Below, in pieces: positions 34,808 to 44,667 of a stretch of DNA of 64,000 bases. The DNA is from Nocardia aurantia (GTDB taxonomy: Bacteria; Actinomycetota; Actinomycetes; Mycobacteriales; Mycobacteriaceae), in the NCBI RefSeq assembly GCF_009604425.1, contig NZ_WEGI01000002.1:620001-684000 (forward strand). Direction: 5' to 3'. The position numbers and the translations under genes are program-made. The notes under the pieces were generated by a model. It was not told the DNA's origin and did not search any database. It saw nothing but the letters and a program-made list of their open reading frames with translations. How positions within the stretch are numbered: position 1 is the stretch's first letter; each line of letters starts with the position of its first letter.

Positions 34808-37678
34808 ATGACCTCCGCGCATTCGCGTGCCGACCTCAATGTCGCTCCCGGCTCGATTGTCGTTATCCGCGACGAAGAATGGCTGGTCACCGCAGCCGAG
34901 CAGGGTTCCGACGGGTGGCTGCTGCGGGTGCGGGGACTATCCGAGTTGGTCGCCGACACCACCGCCACCTTCTACGACAGTCTGGACACGATCACCGTGC
35001 AGGACCCGGCCGAGGCCGAGATCGTCGCGGACGGGTCGTCGGGCTATCGGGATTCCCGGCTATGGCTGGAGGCGCTGCTGCGCAAGACCCCGTTCCCCTA
35101 CGGCGACCAGACCCTCACCGTCTCCACCCGGATGCTCGCCGATTCGCTCGGCTACCAGCGGGCCGCGGTGGCGAAAGCGCTCGATCCCCGCCTGATCCGC
35201 CCACGCATCCTGCTCGCCGACGCGGTCGGCCTGGGCAAGACGCTCGAGATCGGCATGATCCTGTCCGAGCTGGTCCGGCGTGGCCGGGGCGAACGCATCC
35301 TCATCGTCACGCCGCGGCACGTCCTCGAACAGATGCAGCACGAACTGTGGTGCCGCTTCGCACTTCCGTTCGTGCGCCTGGATTCGGCGGGCATTCAGAA
35401 GGTGCGCCAGAAGCTGCCGGCCACCCGTAACCCGTTCACCTACTACAAGCGCGCGATCATCTCGATCGATACCCTCAAAAGCCCCCGCTACAAGGCGCAT
35501 CTGGAGCGTCAGTACTGGGATGCCGTGGTGATCGACGAGTCCCACAACCTCACCAACACCGGTACCCAGAACAACGAGCTGGCCCGCGTACTGGCCCCGA
35601 ACACCGAAGCGCTGATCCTGGCCTCGGCCACCCCGCACAACGGCCGCGAGGAGTCCTTCGCGGAATTGCTGCGCCTGCTCGACCCGACCGCCGTGGCCGC
35701 CGACGGCTCCTTCGAGAAGGCCGACGTGCAATCCCTGCTGATCCGCAGGCACCGTCATCACGACGAGGTGGCCGCCGAGGTCGGCAGCGATTGGGCCGAG
35801 CGCGCCGAACCCGTCCATCGGCTGGTGCAACCCTCCGACGCGGAGGACGCGGTGGCCCGCGAACTGGCCCAGGTATGGCTGCATCCGCCCAACGGTTCGT
35901 CGCCGTACTCCGGTGAGATCAAGGCACTGTTCCCCTGGACGCTGGCCAAGGCGTTCCTCTCCTCGCCGGCCGCGCTGCGTGAATCCATCGATCAGCGCCG
36001 CGCCAAGCTCACCGGCAGCCCGGCAGCGCGCCTCGAATTATCTTCTCTGACAACGCTTTCCGATCTAAACGACAAGGCGTTCACCGAGGCGGCGGGCAAG
36101 CAGGCGGCACTGGTCCAGCGACTGACCGAGATCGGCGTCGGCCCGGCGTCGGACCTGCGCGCGGTCGTCTTCGCTGAACGCATCGCCACCTTGAAGTGGC
36201 TCACCGAACTGCTGCCCTCCGCCCTGGGACTGCGGCCGGAGCACGTCGTGATGCTGCACGGCGGCCTGTCGGATGTGGAACAGCAGGAGATCGTGGACAG
36301 CTTCAAGCTCGCCACCTCCCCGATCCGGGTACTGGTCACCGGTGACGTCGCCTCCGAGGGCGTGAACCTGCACGCCCAGTGCCACCATCTGATCCACTAC
36401 GACATCCCGTGGTCCTTGATCCGCATCGAGCAGCGCAACGGCCGCATCGACCGCTACGGCCAGCGCCGCCCGCCGGTCATCTCCTCGCTGATCCTGGAAC
36501 CGTCCGACCCGGCGTTCTCCGGCGACCTACGGGTGCTGTCGCGGCTGCTGGAAAAGGAGAACCAGGCGCATTCCGCGCTCGGCGACGTCGCCTCCCTGAT
36601 GGGCCGGCACAGCGTAGGCGAGGAAGAGTCGGCGATCCGAGATGTCCTGGCCCGCAAGACAACTCTGGACGAACAGGTCCGCAGCATCGAGGAGGTACGC
36701 GACGGCGACGACATCGACGCCTTCTTCGCACAGCTTGACCTGCTCGACGACGACACCCCCGAGCTGCCCGAACTTCCCCGCCAGAGCCTCTACCCCGACG
36801 ACGTTACCTTCCTCGACGAGGCGCTGCGCGCCGCCTTCGACGACGTCCCCCACGCCGAACCCGCCGCGGGCGGCATCGGCTGGACCGTGCACGCCAATCA
36901 CGGTGTCGCCGAACTGATCCCACCACGCGATCTACGCCGGCGGCTGAACCAGCTCCCGCAGAACTATCTCGAGCACGGCCGCGTCCTCGAACGCCTGAAG
37001 CTGGCCACCACACCCCAGGTCGGCGACGCCCAGCTGCGCGCCGCCAAGCAGGGCAAGGGCGTCGACAACACCACCTGGCCGGAAGCCCACTTCCTGGGGC
37101 CGCTGCACCCGGTGCTCGATTGGGCCAGTGACCGGGCGCTGAGCGCGCTCGGCCGTAATCAGGTGTTCGCCATCCGTGGTTCACTGGCCGCGCCGACCGT
37201 ACTGCTGATGGGCACGCTGATGAACCGGCGCGGCCAGCTGGTGTCCCGGGTGTTCGCCACGGTCACCTTCCCGAGTCCGGCCAACCCCTCGTTCTCGCTG
37301 GTGGAAACCCACCAGGACCTCGGATTCCTGCTCACCGACACCGGCCTGCGCCCCGGCACCCCCAACCCCGGCCTGCTCGAGGACGCCGCCGCCCTGCGTC
37401 CCCTGATCCCCCGCGCCGTCGAGCAGGCCGCGCAGGCAATGCGACTGGTTCTGGATCAGCAGGAGAGTTCGGCCACCGAGCGCCTCGCGGCCTGGCGGGC
37501 CCGCGCCGACCGGTGGTATGCCGCCGCCGACCAGCTCGAATTGTTCGGCAGCCGAAAGTCCAAGGTGGACAAGCTCTCTCACCGCATCGCCGAGGAACAG
37601 CGGCTGGCCGAATCCCTCGCCCCCACCCAGCAACTGGTACGTCCGCTGCTGGTGATCGTCCCGGAAAATGATCGGTGA
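34808..37678 (+). CDS. SNF2-type helicase, DrmD-like, first gene of the defence array
   Basis: A 956-aa superfamily-2 helicase. After an N-terminal beta-rich region (PGSIVVIRDEEWLVTAAEQG) come the SNF2 motifs: I, LLADAVGLGKTLE (about 134-146); II, VVIDESHNL (about 239-247); III, LASATPHNGR (near 271); and in the C-lobe VMLHGGLSDVEQQEIVDSF, TGDVASEGVNL and IEQRNGRIDRYGQ (about 480-550). The start resembles RapA/DrmD-type proteins that read DNA topology or translocate duplex DNA. A C-terminal ~400-residue region is specific. ATG 34808 is chosen for its AGGAG site. The stop overlaps the methyltransferase GTG (GTGA), so the pair is translationally coupled, as drmD-drmMI are neighbours in class 1 DISARM. 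Confidence 0.85.
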   Translation: MTSAHSRADLNVAPGSIVVIRDEEWLVTAAEQGSDGWLLRVRGLSELVADTTATFYDSLDTITVQDPAEAEIVADGSSGYRDSRLWLEALLRKTPFPYGDQTLTVSTRMLADSLGYQRAAVAKALDPRLIRPRILLADAVGLGKTLEIGMILSELVRRGRGERILIVTPRHVLEQMQHELWCRFALPFVRLDSAGIQKVRQKLPATRNPFTYYKRAIISIDTLKSPRYKAHLERQYWDAVVIDESHNLTNTGTQNNELARVLAPNTEALILASATPHNGREESFAELLRLLDPTAVAADGSFEKADVQSLLIRRHRHHDEVAAEVGSDWAERAEPVHRLVQPSDAEDAVARELAQVWLHPPNGSSPYSGEIKALFPWTLAKAFLSSPAALRESIDQRRAKLTGSPAARLELSSLTTLSDLNDKAFTEAAGKQAALVQRLTEIGVGPASDLRAVVFAERIATLKWLTELLPSALGLRPEHVVMLHGGLSDVEQQEIVDSFKLATSPIRVLVTGDVASEGVNLHAQCHHLIHYDIPWSLIRIEQRNGRIDRYGQRRPPVISSLILEPSDPAFSGDLRVLSRLLEKENQAHSALGDVASLMGRHSVGEEESAIRDVLARKTTLDEQVRSIEEVRDGDDIDAFFAQLDLLDDDTPELPELPRQSLYPDDVTFLDEALRAAFDDVPHAEPAAGGIGWTVHANHGVAELIPPRDLRRRLNQLPQNYLEHGRVLERLKLATTPQVGDAQLRAAKQGKGVDNTTWPEAHFLGPLHPVLDWASDRALSALGRNQVFAIRGSLAAPTVLLMGTLMNRRGQLVSRVFATVTFPSPANPSFSLVETHQDLGFLLTDTGLRPGTPNPGLLEDAAALRPLIPRAVEQAAQAMRLVLDQQESSATERLAAWRARADRWYAAADQLELFGSRKSKVDKLSHRIAEEQRLAESLAPTQQLVRPLLVIVPENDR

Positions 37679-40600
37679 CCATGCCTTCGTTCGACTCCAT
37701 CGTCGTCGGCGAGGACTGGATCAGCGAGCACTACTTCACCACCGATTCGGTGAAGGAGTCCTTCCACGGCCGCGTGACGGAACTGCGCAAAACCTGGGAC
37801 GCCGAGGCGAAGGAAGGCCGCGCCACCGTCCGCAGCCGTTTCCTCGCCGCAGCCCGGGACCTGCAAACCGCGCTGGCCGCACTCATCGAGAATCCGGAAG
37901 CCGCCGCGAAGGTCCACGACCGGATCCGCGAGATCTGGGGCTACCACGGCGAACTGTCCGCATTCACCGCCGAACGCGCCGGCTCCGACTTGGTGATCCC
38001 GGACACCCAACTACCCGGCACAACGAACGTTCTTTTCCTGCAAGCGAATCCGGTGTCCGCGCTGGAGGATCTACTGGCCCCCGAGACCGGCCTGCTCGGC
38101 ACCCCCGCCACCGAGGACGACAAGCCGATCGAGTCGGTGTCCAAAGCCGTCTCGGCCGCATTCCGCTCCGACACCCCGCCGACGTTCGTAGTGGTGCAGG
38201 CGGGCCAGTGGCAGCTGCTCGCCGAGGCCGAACGCTGGGCCGAGGGCCGCTACCTGGCGGTCGACCTGCTGGTCGTCGCCGAACGCAAACACGAGGCGCG
38301 CGGCGGCGAAATCGACCGCGCCTGCGCCATTTTCGGCCACCAGGCGCTGCTGCCCGACGCCGACGGCGCCATCTGGTGGACCGGCGTGCTGGAGGACTCG
38401 GTCAAGCACACCGTCGGCGTCTCCAAGGATCTGCGCGAAGGCATCCGCCTGTCGATCGAGATCATCGCCAACGAGGTCGTCCGCCGCCGCCGCGAACGCG
38501 GCCTGACCATGGCCGGCGTCGACGGCGACGAACTGGCGAAACAATCCCTGCGCTTCCTGTATCGAATCCTGTTCCTGCTGTATGCCGAGGCATCCCCGGA
38601 AATGCAGGTATTGCCCACCGGCGCAGCCGAATACGAGGAGGGCTACGGTCTGGACCGCCTGCGCGAACTCACCCTTACCGAACTGGTCTCCCACCGCGCC
38701 CGCACCGGCACCCACCTGTACGAGTCACTGAAGAAACTGTTCGACCTCGTCGAGGGTGGTCACAGTCCGGCCGTGCGGCAGAACATCGCCGACGACCCCG
38801 CCCCGGGCCTCGAATTCAACCCGCTGCGCGCAGACCTGTTCTCCGAGAGAGCAACCGCGCTGATCGACGAGGTCGGGCTCGGCAACGCGGCCACGCAGGA
38901 GGTGCTCGAGCATCTGCTGCTCAGCAAGGAGAGCAAGGGCCGCAAGGGTTCCGACCGTGGCTTCATCAGCTATGCCGAACTCGGTATCAACCAGCTCGGG
39001 GCGGTGTACGAGGGACTGATGTCCTACACCGGCTTCTTCGCCGAGGAGGACCTCTACGAGGTCGCCAAGGACGGTAATCCGGAGAAGGGCTCCTGGGTGG
39101 TGCCCGTCGGCCGCGCCGACCACCTCGCCGAGACCGATTTCGTGCGCAAGGAAGATCCGGACACCCACGAATTGCGCCCTGTAGTGCATGCCAAGGGCAC
39201 CTTCGTGTTCCGCCTCGCCGGCCGCGAACGCCAGCAGTCCGCCTCCTACTACACGCCGGAGGTGCTCACCAAATTCGTTGTCTCCCAAGCGCTGGAGGAA
39301 CTACTCGACCAGAACGACCACCGCACCACCCCCGAGGATATCCTCGGCCTCACCATCTGCGAACCGACGCTGGGATCCGGCGCGTTCGCCATCGAGGCCG
39401 TGCGGCAGCTCGCCGCCGAATACCTGAAGCGCAAACAGGAAGACCTCGGCAAGCGGATCGAGGCCGACGAGTATCCGGTCGAATTGCAGAAGGTGAAGGC
39501 GCACATCGCCCTTCACCAGGTGTACGGGGTGGACCTCAACGCCACCGCCGTCGAACTCGCCGAGATCTCGCTGTGGCTCGACACCATGGTGGCCGGATTG
39601 CAGGCGCCATGGTTCGGATTGCATCTGCGGCGGGGCAATTCACTCATCGGGGCACGGCGAGCGGTGTATCAGCCAGGGCAATTGGCGAAGAAGGCGTGGC
39701 TGAAGGCCGTGCCGAAGGATGTTGCGCTCGGGGAGGAGATCGGGGCGGGGATCCACCACTTCCTGTTGCCTGCCGAAGGGTGGGGAGCGGTGATCGACAC
39801 CCCCGAGGCGAAGACGTACACGCCGGCGAAGCGGGAGGAACTGCGACTGTGGCGCAACGAGATCCGCAAGTCGCCCTCGAAGGAGATCGCGAAGCGGCTC
39901 GCCGGGCTGGCGCAACGGGTGGACACATTGTGGGAGTTGACCTTCCGACGTCTCAGCATCGCCGAATCGGCTGTCCAGCGAGATCTTCACCTGTGGGGCG
40001 GGGAGCCGGTCGAAACCGGACCCGCTGTCAGCCGAGAGCAGATCGAGGCGGTGCTGTACGACGAGAACGGGGCCTACCGGCGGCTGCGGCGAGTAATGGA
40101 CGCGTGGTGCGCGCTGTGGTCCTGGCCGGTGACCGGCGATGTCGTTGCGCCGGATTGGGATCAGTGGGTCGGCGGGTTGGAAGCCGTGCTCGGGGTGCCA
40201 CCGAAGGCCGGGAAGTTCGAGAAACACGGGCAGATCAGTCTTGCCGGTGACCTCAGCTGGCAAGATCTGGAAGTTGCCGAGAACACGGGCCGGACGTTCT
40301 CCCAGGCATTACCGATCGACAAAGCGCTGGAGAGGTTTGCGTGGCTCGAGGTGAGTGCCGAAATCGCCGAGAGCCAAGGGTTCCACCACTGGGAGCTCGA
40401 CTTCGCTCCGGTGTTCGCGCGGAGCGGCTTCGACCTCCAGGTGGGGAACCCGCCCTGGGTCCGGCCGGATTGGGATGAGGCCGCGGTGCTCGCCGATTTC
40501 GATCCTTGGTGGCAGCTGGCGCACAAACCGTCGGAAGCCGCAAAACGCGAGAAGCGTGTTGAGGCAATGGGTTCGCCCAGTACCCACAATGTGTACCTGG

Positions 40601-42273
40601 ACGAGCGGGCCAAGCAGGCCGGCCAGAGCGAACACCTAGGATCGGGTATTGATCGACCCGTCCTGACCGGTCTGCAACCCGATTCCTATCGGTGCTTCAT
40701 GGAACGTACTTGGCGCTCATCGGCGCCGAACGGAATCGTCTCGCTGATCCATCCGGAGAGCCACTTCACCGAAACGCGGGCAAGCGACCTGCGAAGAGAG
40801 TGCTACCAACGTCTCCGACGTCACTGGCAATTCTATAATCAACTCAACCTGTTCGCCGATCTCGGTCACGCCCGAACTTTCGGCGTCCATGTCTATGGAG
40901 ATATCCGGCCGAATGTCCATTTCCTCCAAGCCGCCACTCTCTATCACCCCGAAGTGGTACTGCGCTCGCTACACCACGACGGCGATGGCCCCACACCTGG
41001 AGTGAAAGACCCTAACGGGCAGTGGGATATCCGGCCGCACGCCGAGCGCATCATCGTAGTTACTGACACCGAGCTTTCCAATTGGGCAGCCCTAATTGAT
41101 GAGGCCGACACCCCGGTAACGGAAGCTCGCATGTTGTACCCAGTGAACCGCATAAGCGCACATGTACTCGATAAGATCGCCACCGCACCCAGAATGTCCG
41201 ATTTCGCCTTTCCGTGGACAGCGGGTTGGCACGAGACGGCAGATCGCAAGCTCGGTTACTTCGAAGCGCGCTCCGCCGTTCCCGAATACTGGCACGATAC
41301 AATTTTGCAGGGTCCACACTTCACTGTCGCCACCCCTATATATCAACAAGGCAACCTGACAATGCGCAGCAAAGGGGACTACTCACCGATCGACTTGGAA
41401 ACCGTACCCGAGAACTTCATCCCTCGAACCAATTATCAGGTGGCGCGGCCATCAGCCGAGTACCTTGCAGCGTACCCGCGCTGGAACAGCGAGTCCAGCT
41501 GCAGTTATTTCCGCCTCGCTTGGCGGGAAATGTGCGATACAGCAACGGTTCGCACCCTCCAATCCGCTCTGCTGCCACCAGGTCCCACGCATGTACACGC
41601 AGTCCATAGCCTTACAATCGCAGGCGATAATCGCCGACTCGTCGTCGTTGCAGGCGTGAGTCACTCTCTCGTCGCCGATTTCATGATTAAAGTGATCGGC
41701 AATGCCCATATCAAAGCATCGACTTGGCTCCAGCTTCCGTGCCCGACCGGCCACGCACTCGAAGAACACTTGATCCTCAGAACCCTGCGGCTCAACTGCC
41801 AGGTCACCCCATTCGCGGAACTGTGGAACGAGCTGTACAGCCCATCCTGGCAATCGGATTCGTGGACACCCAGTTTCGATATAAACACTTCCGTCGCACT
41901 CGGCACCCCAGGCCCCAACTGGGACGCGCGCACACCGCTCCGCACCGCCGCAGACCGCCGCCGAGCCCTGGTCGAAATCGACGCCATTGTCGCCGTGATG
42001 CTCGACATCACCGCCGACGAGCTCCTCACCATCTACCGCACCCAATTCCCGGTCCTCCAACGTTACGAACGCGAAGCCCGCTACGACGCCAACGGCCGCC
42101 AGCTCCCGACGAAGATCGCCTCCGAACTCCGGGAGGACCCCACGCTGGGTCGCACCGACATCATCGCGGACGGCATCACCTACGCCGCCCCCTTCACCGG
42201 CGTGGATCGCGAGCGGGACATGCAGGTGGCCCACCAGCACTTCTCGGCTCTGGCAAAAGCCCGAACCTCCTGA
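37675..42273 (+). CDS. Giant adenine-specific DNA methyltransferase, DrmMI/PglX-like
   Basis: A 1532-aa protein. Residues 1-500 form an N-terminal helical/nuclease-like region (RFLYRILFLLYAEASPEMQV; GVYEGLMSYTGFFAEEDLYE-type, typical of Eco57I/PglX relatives). SYYTPEVLTKFVV (near 524) leads into motif I, CEPTLGSGAFAIEAV (about 561), VYGVDLNATAVELAEISLWL (about 615) and catalytic motif IV GNPPWV (about 924). The long insertion between motifs I and IV is a hallmark of DrmMI and PglX. The C-terminal ~450 residues should specify the DNA target; its DNA (about 40800-41900) has markedly lower G+C than the rest. GTG 37675 overlaps the helicase stop; ATG 37681 is an alternative. It presumably marks host DNA as self. 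Confidence 0.88.
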   Translation: MTMPSFDSIVVGEDWISEHYFTTDSVKESFHGRVTELRKTWDAEAKEGRATVRSRFLAAARDLQTALAALIENPEAAAKVHDRIREIWGYHGELSAFTAERAGSDLVIPDTQLPGTTNVLFLQANPVSALEDLLAPETGLLGTPATEDDKPIESVSKAVSAAFRSDTPPTFVVVQAGQWQLLAEAERWAEGRYLAVDLLVVAERKHEARGGEIDRACAIFGHQALLPDADGAIWWTGVLEDSVKHTVGVSKDLREGIRLSIEIIANEVVRRRRERGLTMAGVDGDELAKQSLRFLYRILFLLYAEASPEMQVLPTGAAEYEEGYGLDRLRELTLTELVSHRARTGTHLYESLKKLFDLVEGGHSPAVRQNIADDPAPGLEFNPLRADLFSERATALIDEVGLGNAATQEVLEHLLLSKESKGRKGSDRGFISYAELGINQLGAVYEGLMSYTGFFAEEDLYEVAKDGNPEKGSWVVPVGRADHLAETDFVRKEDPDTHELRPVVHAKGTFVFRLAGRERQQSASYYTPEVLTKFVVSQALEELLDQNDHRTTPEDILGLTICEPTLGSGAFAIEAVRQLAAEYLKRKQEDLGKRIEADEYPVELQKVKAHIALHQVYGVDLNATAVELAEISLWLDTMVAGLQAPWFGLHLRRGNSLIGARRAVYQPGQLAKKAWLKAVPKDVALGEEIGAGIHHFLLPAEGWGAVIDTPEAKTYTPAKREELRLWRNEIRKSPSKEIAKRLAGLAQRVDTLWELTFRRLSIAESAVQRDLHLWGGEPVETGPAVSREQIEAVLYDENGAYRRLRRVMDAWCALWSWPVTGDVVAPDWDQWVGGLEAVLGVPPKAGKFEKHGQISLAGDLSWQDLEVAENTGRTFSQALPIDKALERFAWLEVSAEIAESQGFHHWELDFAPVFARSGFDLQVGNPPWVRPDWDEAAVLADFDPWWQLAHKPSEAAKREKRVEAMGSPSTHNVYLDERAKQAGQSEHLGSGIDRPVLTGLQPDSYRCFMERTWRSSAPNGIVSLIHPESHFTETRASDLRRECYQRLRRHWQFYNQLNLFADLGHARTFGVHVYGDIRPNVHFLQAATLYHPEVVLRSLHHDGDGPTPGVKDPNGQWDIRPHAERIIVVTDTELSNWAALIDEADTPVTEARMLYPVNRISAHVLDKIATAPRMSDFAFPWTAGWHETADRKLGYFEARSAVPEYWHDTILQGPHFTVATPIYQQGNLTMRSKGDYSPIDLETVPENFIPRTNYQVARPSAEYLAAYPRWNSESSCSYFRLAWREMCDTATVRTLQSALLPPGPTHVHAVHSLTIAGDNRRLVVVAGVSHSLVADFMIKVIGNAHIKASTWLQLPCPTGHALEEHLILRTLRLNCQVTPFAELWNELYSPSWQSDSWTPSFDINTSVALGTPGPNWDARTPLRTAADRRRALVEIDAIVAVMLDITADELLTIYRTQFPVLQRYEREARYDANGRQLPTKIASELREDPTLGRTDIIADGITYAAPFTGVDRERDMQVAHQHFSALAKARTS

Positions 42274-42443
42274 ACCACAGCCGTTTCCACTGAACTGTCC
42301 CAATCGGCCCACTACCGACAAACTTTCGCTACCCCCACAGCCCGATCCGCGAACCGATCGGTCTATGCCGTACCCGGCAACCCGTTTGCGCTCGGCAGCG
42401 CCAATTTCCACCGAACACCATCCAATTTCATTACAGGAGAACA

Positions 42444-42876
42444 ATGCTCGGTCTCGCGACCGTCGACAGACAACCGACCGCCGACTCCACCGCCGTGTGG
42501 TAAACCGGCCGGATCGGCACCGCCGTCGTCCGCAACACGAACGTGGTGGTGATCCGTCTCAACGACCCCGACGACGACTCGAAGGTCCGTTCCCTTCACC
42601 GCCGATCGCGCCGTCGTCCTCACCGCCGGCACCGAACCGACGCTGCCGTTCCGGCACGCGAACCAAGCCGCTGTCTTCGACGAGCTGATCGAGCTGACAA
42701 CGGCACATCAGGAGCGAATCTGCCAGGCAATCCTGGACTACTCCCAGCGCAACGGGGCGAAACTCGTCCTCCCGCGATTCCTACCACCCCCGGTGCTGAT
42801 AACTTCTGAGCAGGCCGATCCGCAGTTCCGCGCCCTGACGGTCGCCAACTACATCGGCACGGCTTGGGAGACATGA
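42444..42876 (+). pseudogene. Broken small gene: in-frame stop plus frameshift
   Basis: A good ribosome site (AGGAG) and ATG 42444 open a frame reading MLGLATVDRQPTADSTAVW, interrupted by TAA at 42501, then continuing TGRIGTAVVRNTNVVVIRLN. Near 42585-42595 coding potential shifts by one base into another frame reading FTADRAVVLTAGTEPTLPF, continuing to TLTVANYIGTAWET-like residues and a TGA at 42874-42876. Joined, the pieces make one coherent protein of about 143 residues. One nonsense change and one indel therefore separate it from an intact gene. No family recognised. It sits between the methyltransferase and the AbiE pair. Confidence 0.6.
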
Positions 42877-42967
42877 TGCCGGTCGAGCTCCGGTGTCCCG
42901 TCGGACGGCACCGCACGATGTGGCCGGTGGCGGCGAGCTTCACTATCGGATATCTTGCCTTATAGGC

Positions 42968-42973
42968 TAGAAT
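42968..42973 (+). promoter_or_regulatory. -10 box TAGAAT for leaderless abiEi transcript
   Basis: TAGAAT fits TANNNT and ends seven bases before GTG 42981, the spacing expected if transcription starts on the start codon. No Shine-Dalgarno is present. The surrounding 42940-42980 is unusually A/T-rich for this window, with short palindromes (GATATC; CTATAGGCTAG-like) where an AbiEi dimer could bind. Confidence 0.5.
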
Positions 42974-42980
42974 CCTCATA

Positions 42981-43646
42981 GTGATGGAGAAGGATGCCAC
43001 CTCGCAACCGACTCGCCACTCCGGTGTGCCGCCGGAGCTGGCACGCATGCCGATGCGCACCTTCACGGCCCGGAACGCCGCAGCCTTCTACAGTTACCCC
43101 CATCAGCGATTGTCCAAGCTGACGGCGCGCGGCCTGCTACACCGTCCGGCGCACGGCTACTACACGGTCGTCCCGCTGGATCACCTCGACAGGAGATGGT
43201 TACCCGGCCTCGAGGCCACGGCGGCGGGCATCGCCACTGCCGTGTTCGACGCCGATCACGCCGTTCTGATGGGTATAAGCGCGGCCCGCGTTCACGGTGC
43301 CATCCCGCGGGCCCTCGCCGTCGCGGTCGTCGCGGTACCGAGACAGCGCGCCGCGCTCCGGCTCACCGACCGTGACGCCATCGTCCGTTTCGTCACACGC
43401 GACACCGACAACCTGGACGCCGAAACGATCTCCACGGAGCTCGGATCGACCCTGGTCACCACACCCGAACAAACGGTTCTGGACCTCGCACACCGACCCG
43501 ATCTCGGCGACAGCGCCACCGATGTCCCCACAGCCGTCCGCACCCTCTATCGACGCTGCGACCCGGAACAACTCGATCGACTCGCCCACGCACAGAGACT
43601 GCGAGCCGCACTCGACCGCGTCATGGGTATGCTGGAATACCCGTGA
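42981..43646 (+). CDS. AbiEi-like type IV antitoxin
   Basis: A 221-aa protein. The N-terminal winged-helix region contains MRTFTARNAAAFYSYPHQRL, SKLTARGLLHRPAHGYYTVV, the AbiEi pattern in which a small wHTH precedes a larger antitoxin domain (LMGISAARVHGAIPRALAVA; TTPEQTVLDLAHRPDLGD). AbiEi binds its own promoter and blocks the AbiEii nucleotidyltransferase toxin without forming a tight complex. GTG 42981 is likely used on a leaderless mRNA; ATG 42984 is in frame. Its TGA overlaps the toxin GTG (GTGA), giving coupled translation. Confidence 0.85.
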   Translation: MMEKDATSQPTRHSGVPPELARMPMRTFTARNAAAFYSYPHQRLSKLTARGLLHRPAHGYYTVVPLDHLDRRWLPGLEATAAGIATAVFDADHAVLMGISAARVHGAIPRALAVAVVAVPRQRAALRLTDRDAIVRFVTRDTDNLDAETISTELGSTLVTTPEQTVLDLAHRPDLGDSATDVPTAVRTLYRRCDPEQLDRLAHAQRLRAALDRVMGMLEYP

Positions 43647-44410
43647 GCCTCGGCATCGACGAACGGGCAACCGTCGCAGCACAATTCGGCGTCACGAACG
43701 CTCAGGTCGAACGCGATCACCTGATCTCGTTGCTACTCGCCCACCTCAGCACCCACTACGCCGACGCGGTCATCTTCTTCGGCGGAACCGCCCTGGCCAG
43801 AACACATCTCCCGCACGGGCGATTGAGCGAGGACATCGACCTGATAGCCCCGGTATCCCGATCCACGGTGGCAGCCGATCTGACCCACACACTTCCGCGC
43901 GCCGCTCAACGCGGCTTCGGACGACTGCACTGGGACATCCGGCTCACGGACGTCGCCGATACCGAACCCGCACGGCTGATCTCGGCCGACGGCAGCGTCG
44001 GTATCAAGATCCAACTCCTGGCCGGCACAGGGATTCCCCGCTGGCCACTCGAAACCCGTTCGCTGATCCAGCGATACACCGATGCTCCGGCAGCCACCCT
44101 CGAGGTCCCTACCCGGGCGGCATTCGTCGCAGCCAAGACTGTCGCTTGGCATGACCGTGCCGCACCCCGCGACCTCTGGGATCTGTGGGCGCTGGCGTCC
44201 CAGGGAGCGATCGACGAGCAAGCCGGTCGGCTGTTCCGCCGGCACGGGCCGACCAACAGGCTTCCACAGTCCTGGCAATTCGCCACCGCACCAACCGAAT
44301 CCGAGTGGCACGCCCAACTCTCCGGCCAGACCCGACTGACGGTCACTGCCGCAGAAGCCCTGCGCCTGGTCCGGGATGCTTGGGATGCAGTCGGCAGCTC
44401 AGGCTCGTGA
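43643..44410 (+). CDS. AbiEii-type nucleotidyltransferase toxin
   Basis: A 255-aa DUF1814 protein. The nucleotidyltransferase signature is intact: FGGTALARTH (46-55) then LSEDIDLIAP (61-70), giving the GG...DxD arrangement, followed by VGIKIQLLAG and the RDLWDLWAL helix (conserved in AbiEii). Such toxins transfer nucleotides to tRNA or other acceptors and arrest growth during phage infection. It is coupled to the abiEi antitoxin, and the whole pair is inserted between the methyltransferase and the giant helicase of the array. Confidence 0.9.
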   Translation: MSLGIDERATVAAQFGVTNAQVERDHLISLLLAHLSTHYADAVIFFGGTALARTHLPHGRLSEDIDLIAPVSRSTVAADLTHTLPRAAQRGFGRLHWDIRLTDVADTEPARLISADGSVGIKIQLLAGTGIPRWPLETRSLIQRYTDAPAATLEVPTRAAFVAAKTVAWHDRAAPRDLWDLWALASQGAIDEQAGRLFRRHGPTNRLPQSWQFATAPTESEWHAQLSGQTRLTVTAAEALRLVRDAWDAVGSSGS

Positions 44411-44667
44411 GCGGCCTGCCGTCGTCTCGACAGTCAGCAGGGACCTCCCGGACACGGGCAGCGTCGGTGAGGATCCGGTTGCCGGCGCGGATCTCGACGG
44501 TGCGGTAGCGGCGGGCGGCCCCGGGGCGTCCTCGAAGTCCGCCAGAGCCGAGCCCCTGCCGACTTCCACCCGGACTCCCCCGACATGTCCGTGCCATGCG
44601 ATACCGTCCTTGACGTCGACGGCCGACACCACAGCGCGATCGCACCATCAGTCGAGGAGCAACACTC
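44411..44667. other. Gap between abiEii and the giant helicase
   Basis: 257 bp. The plus strand holds the GAGGAG ribosome site of the helicase (44653-44658). On the minus strand two overlapping frames together read smoothly (VSAVDVKDGIAWHGHVGGVR, then AARRYRTVEIRAGNRILTDA after a one-base shift near 44520), which may be the relic of another small gene. Too weak to call. Confidence 0.2.
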
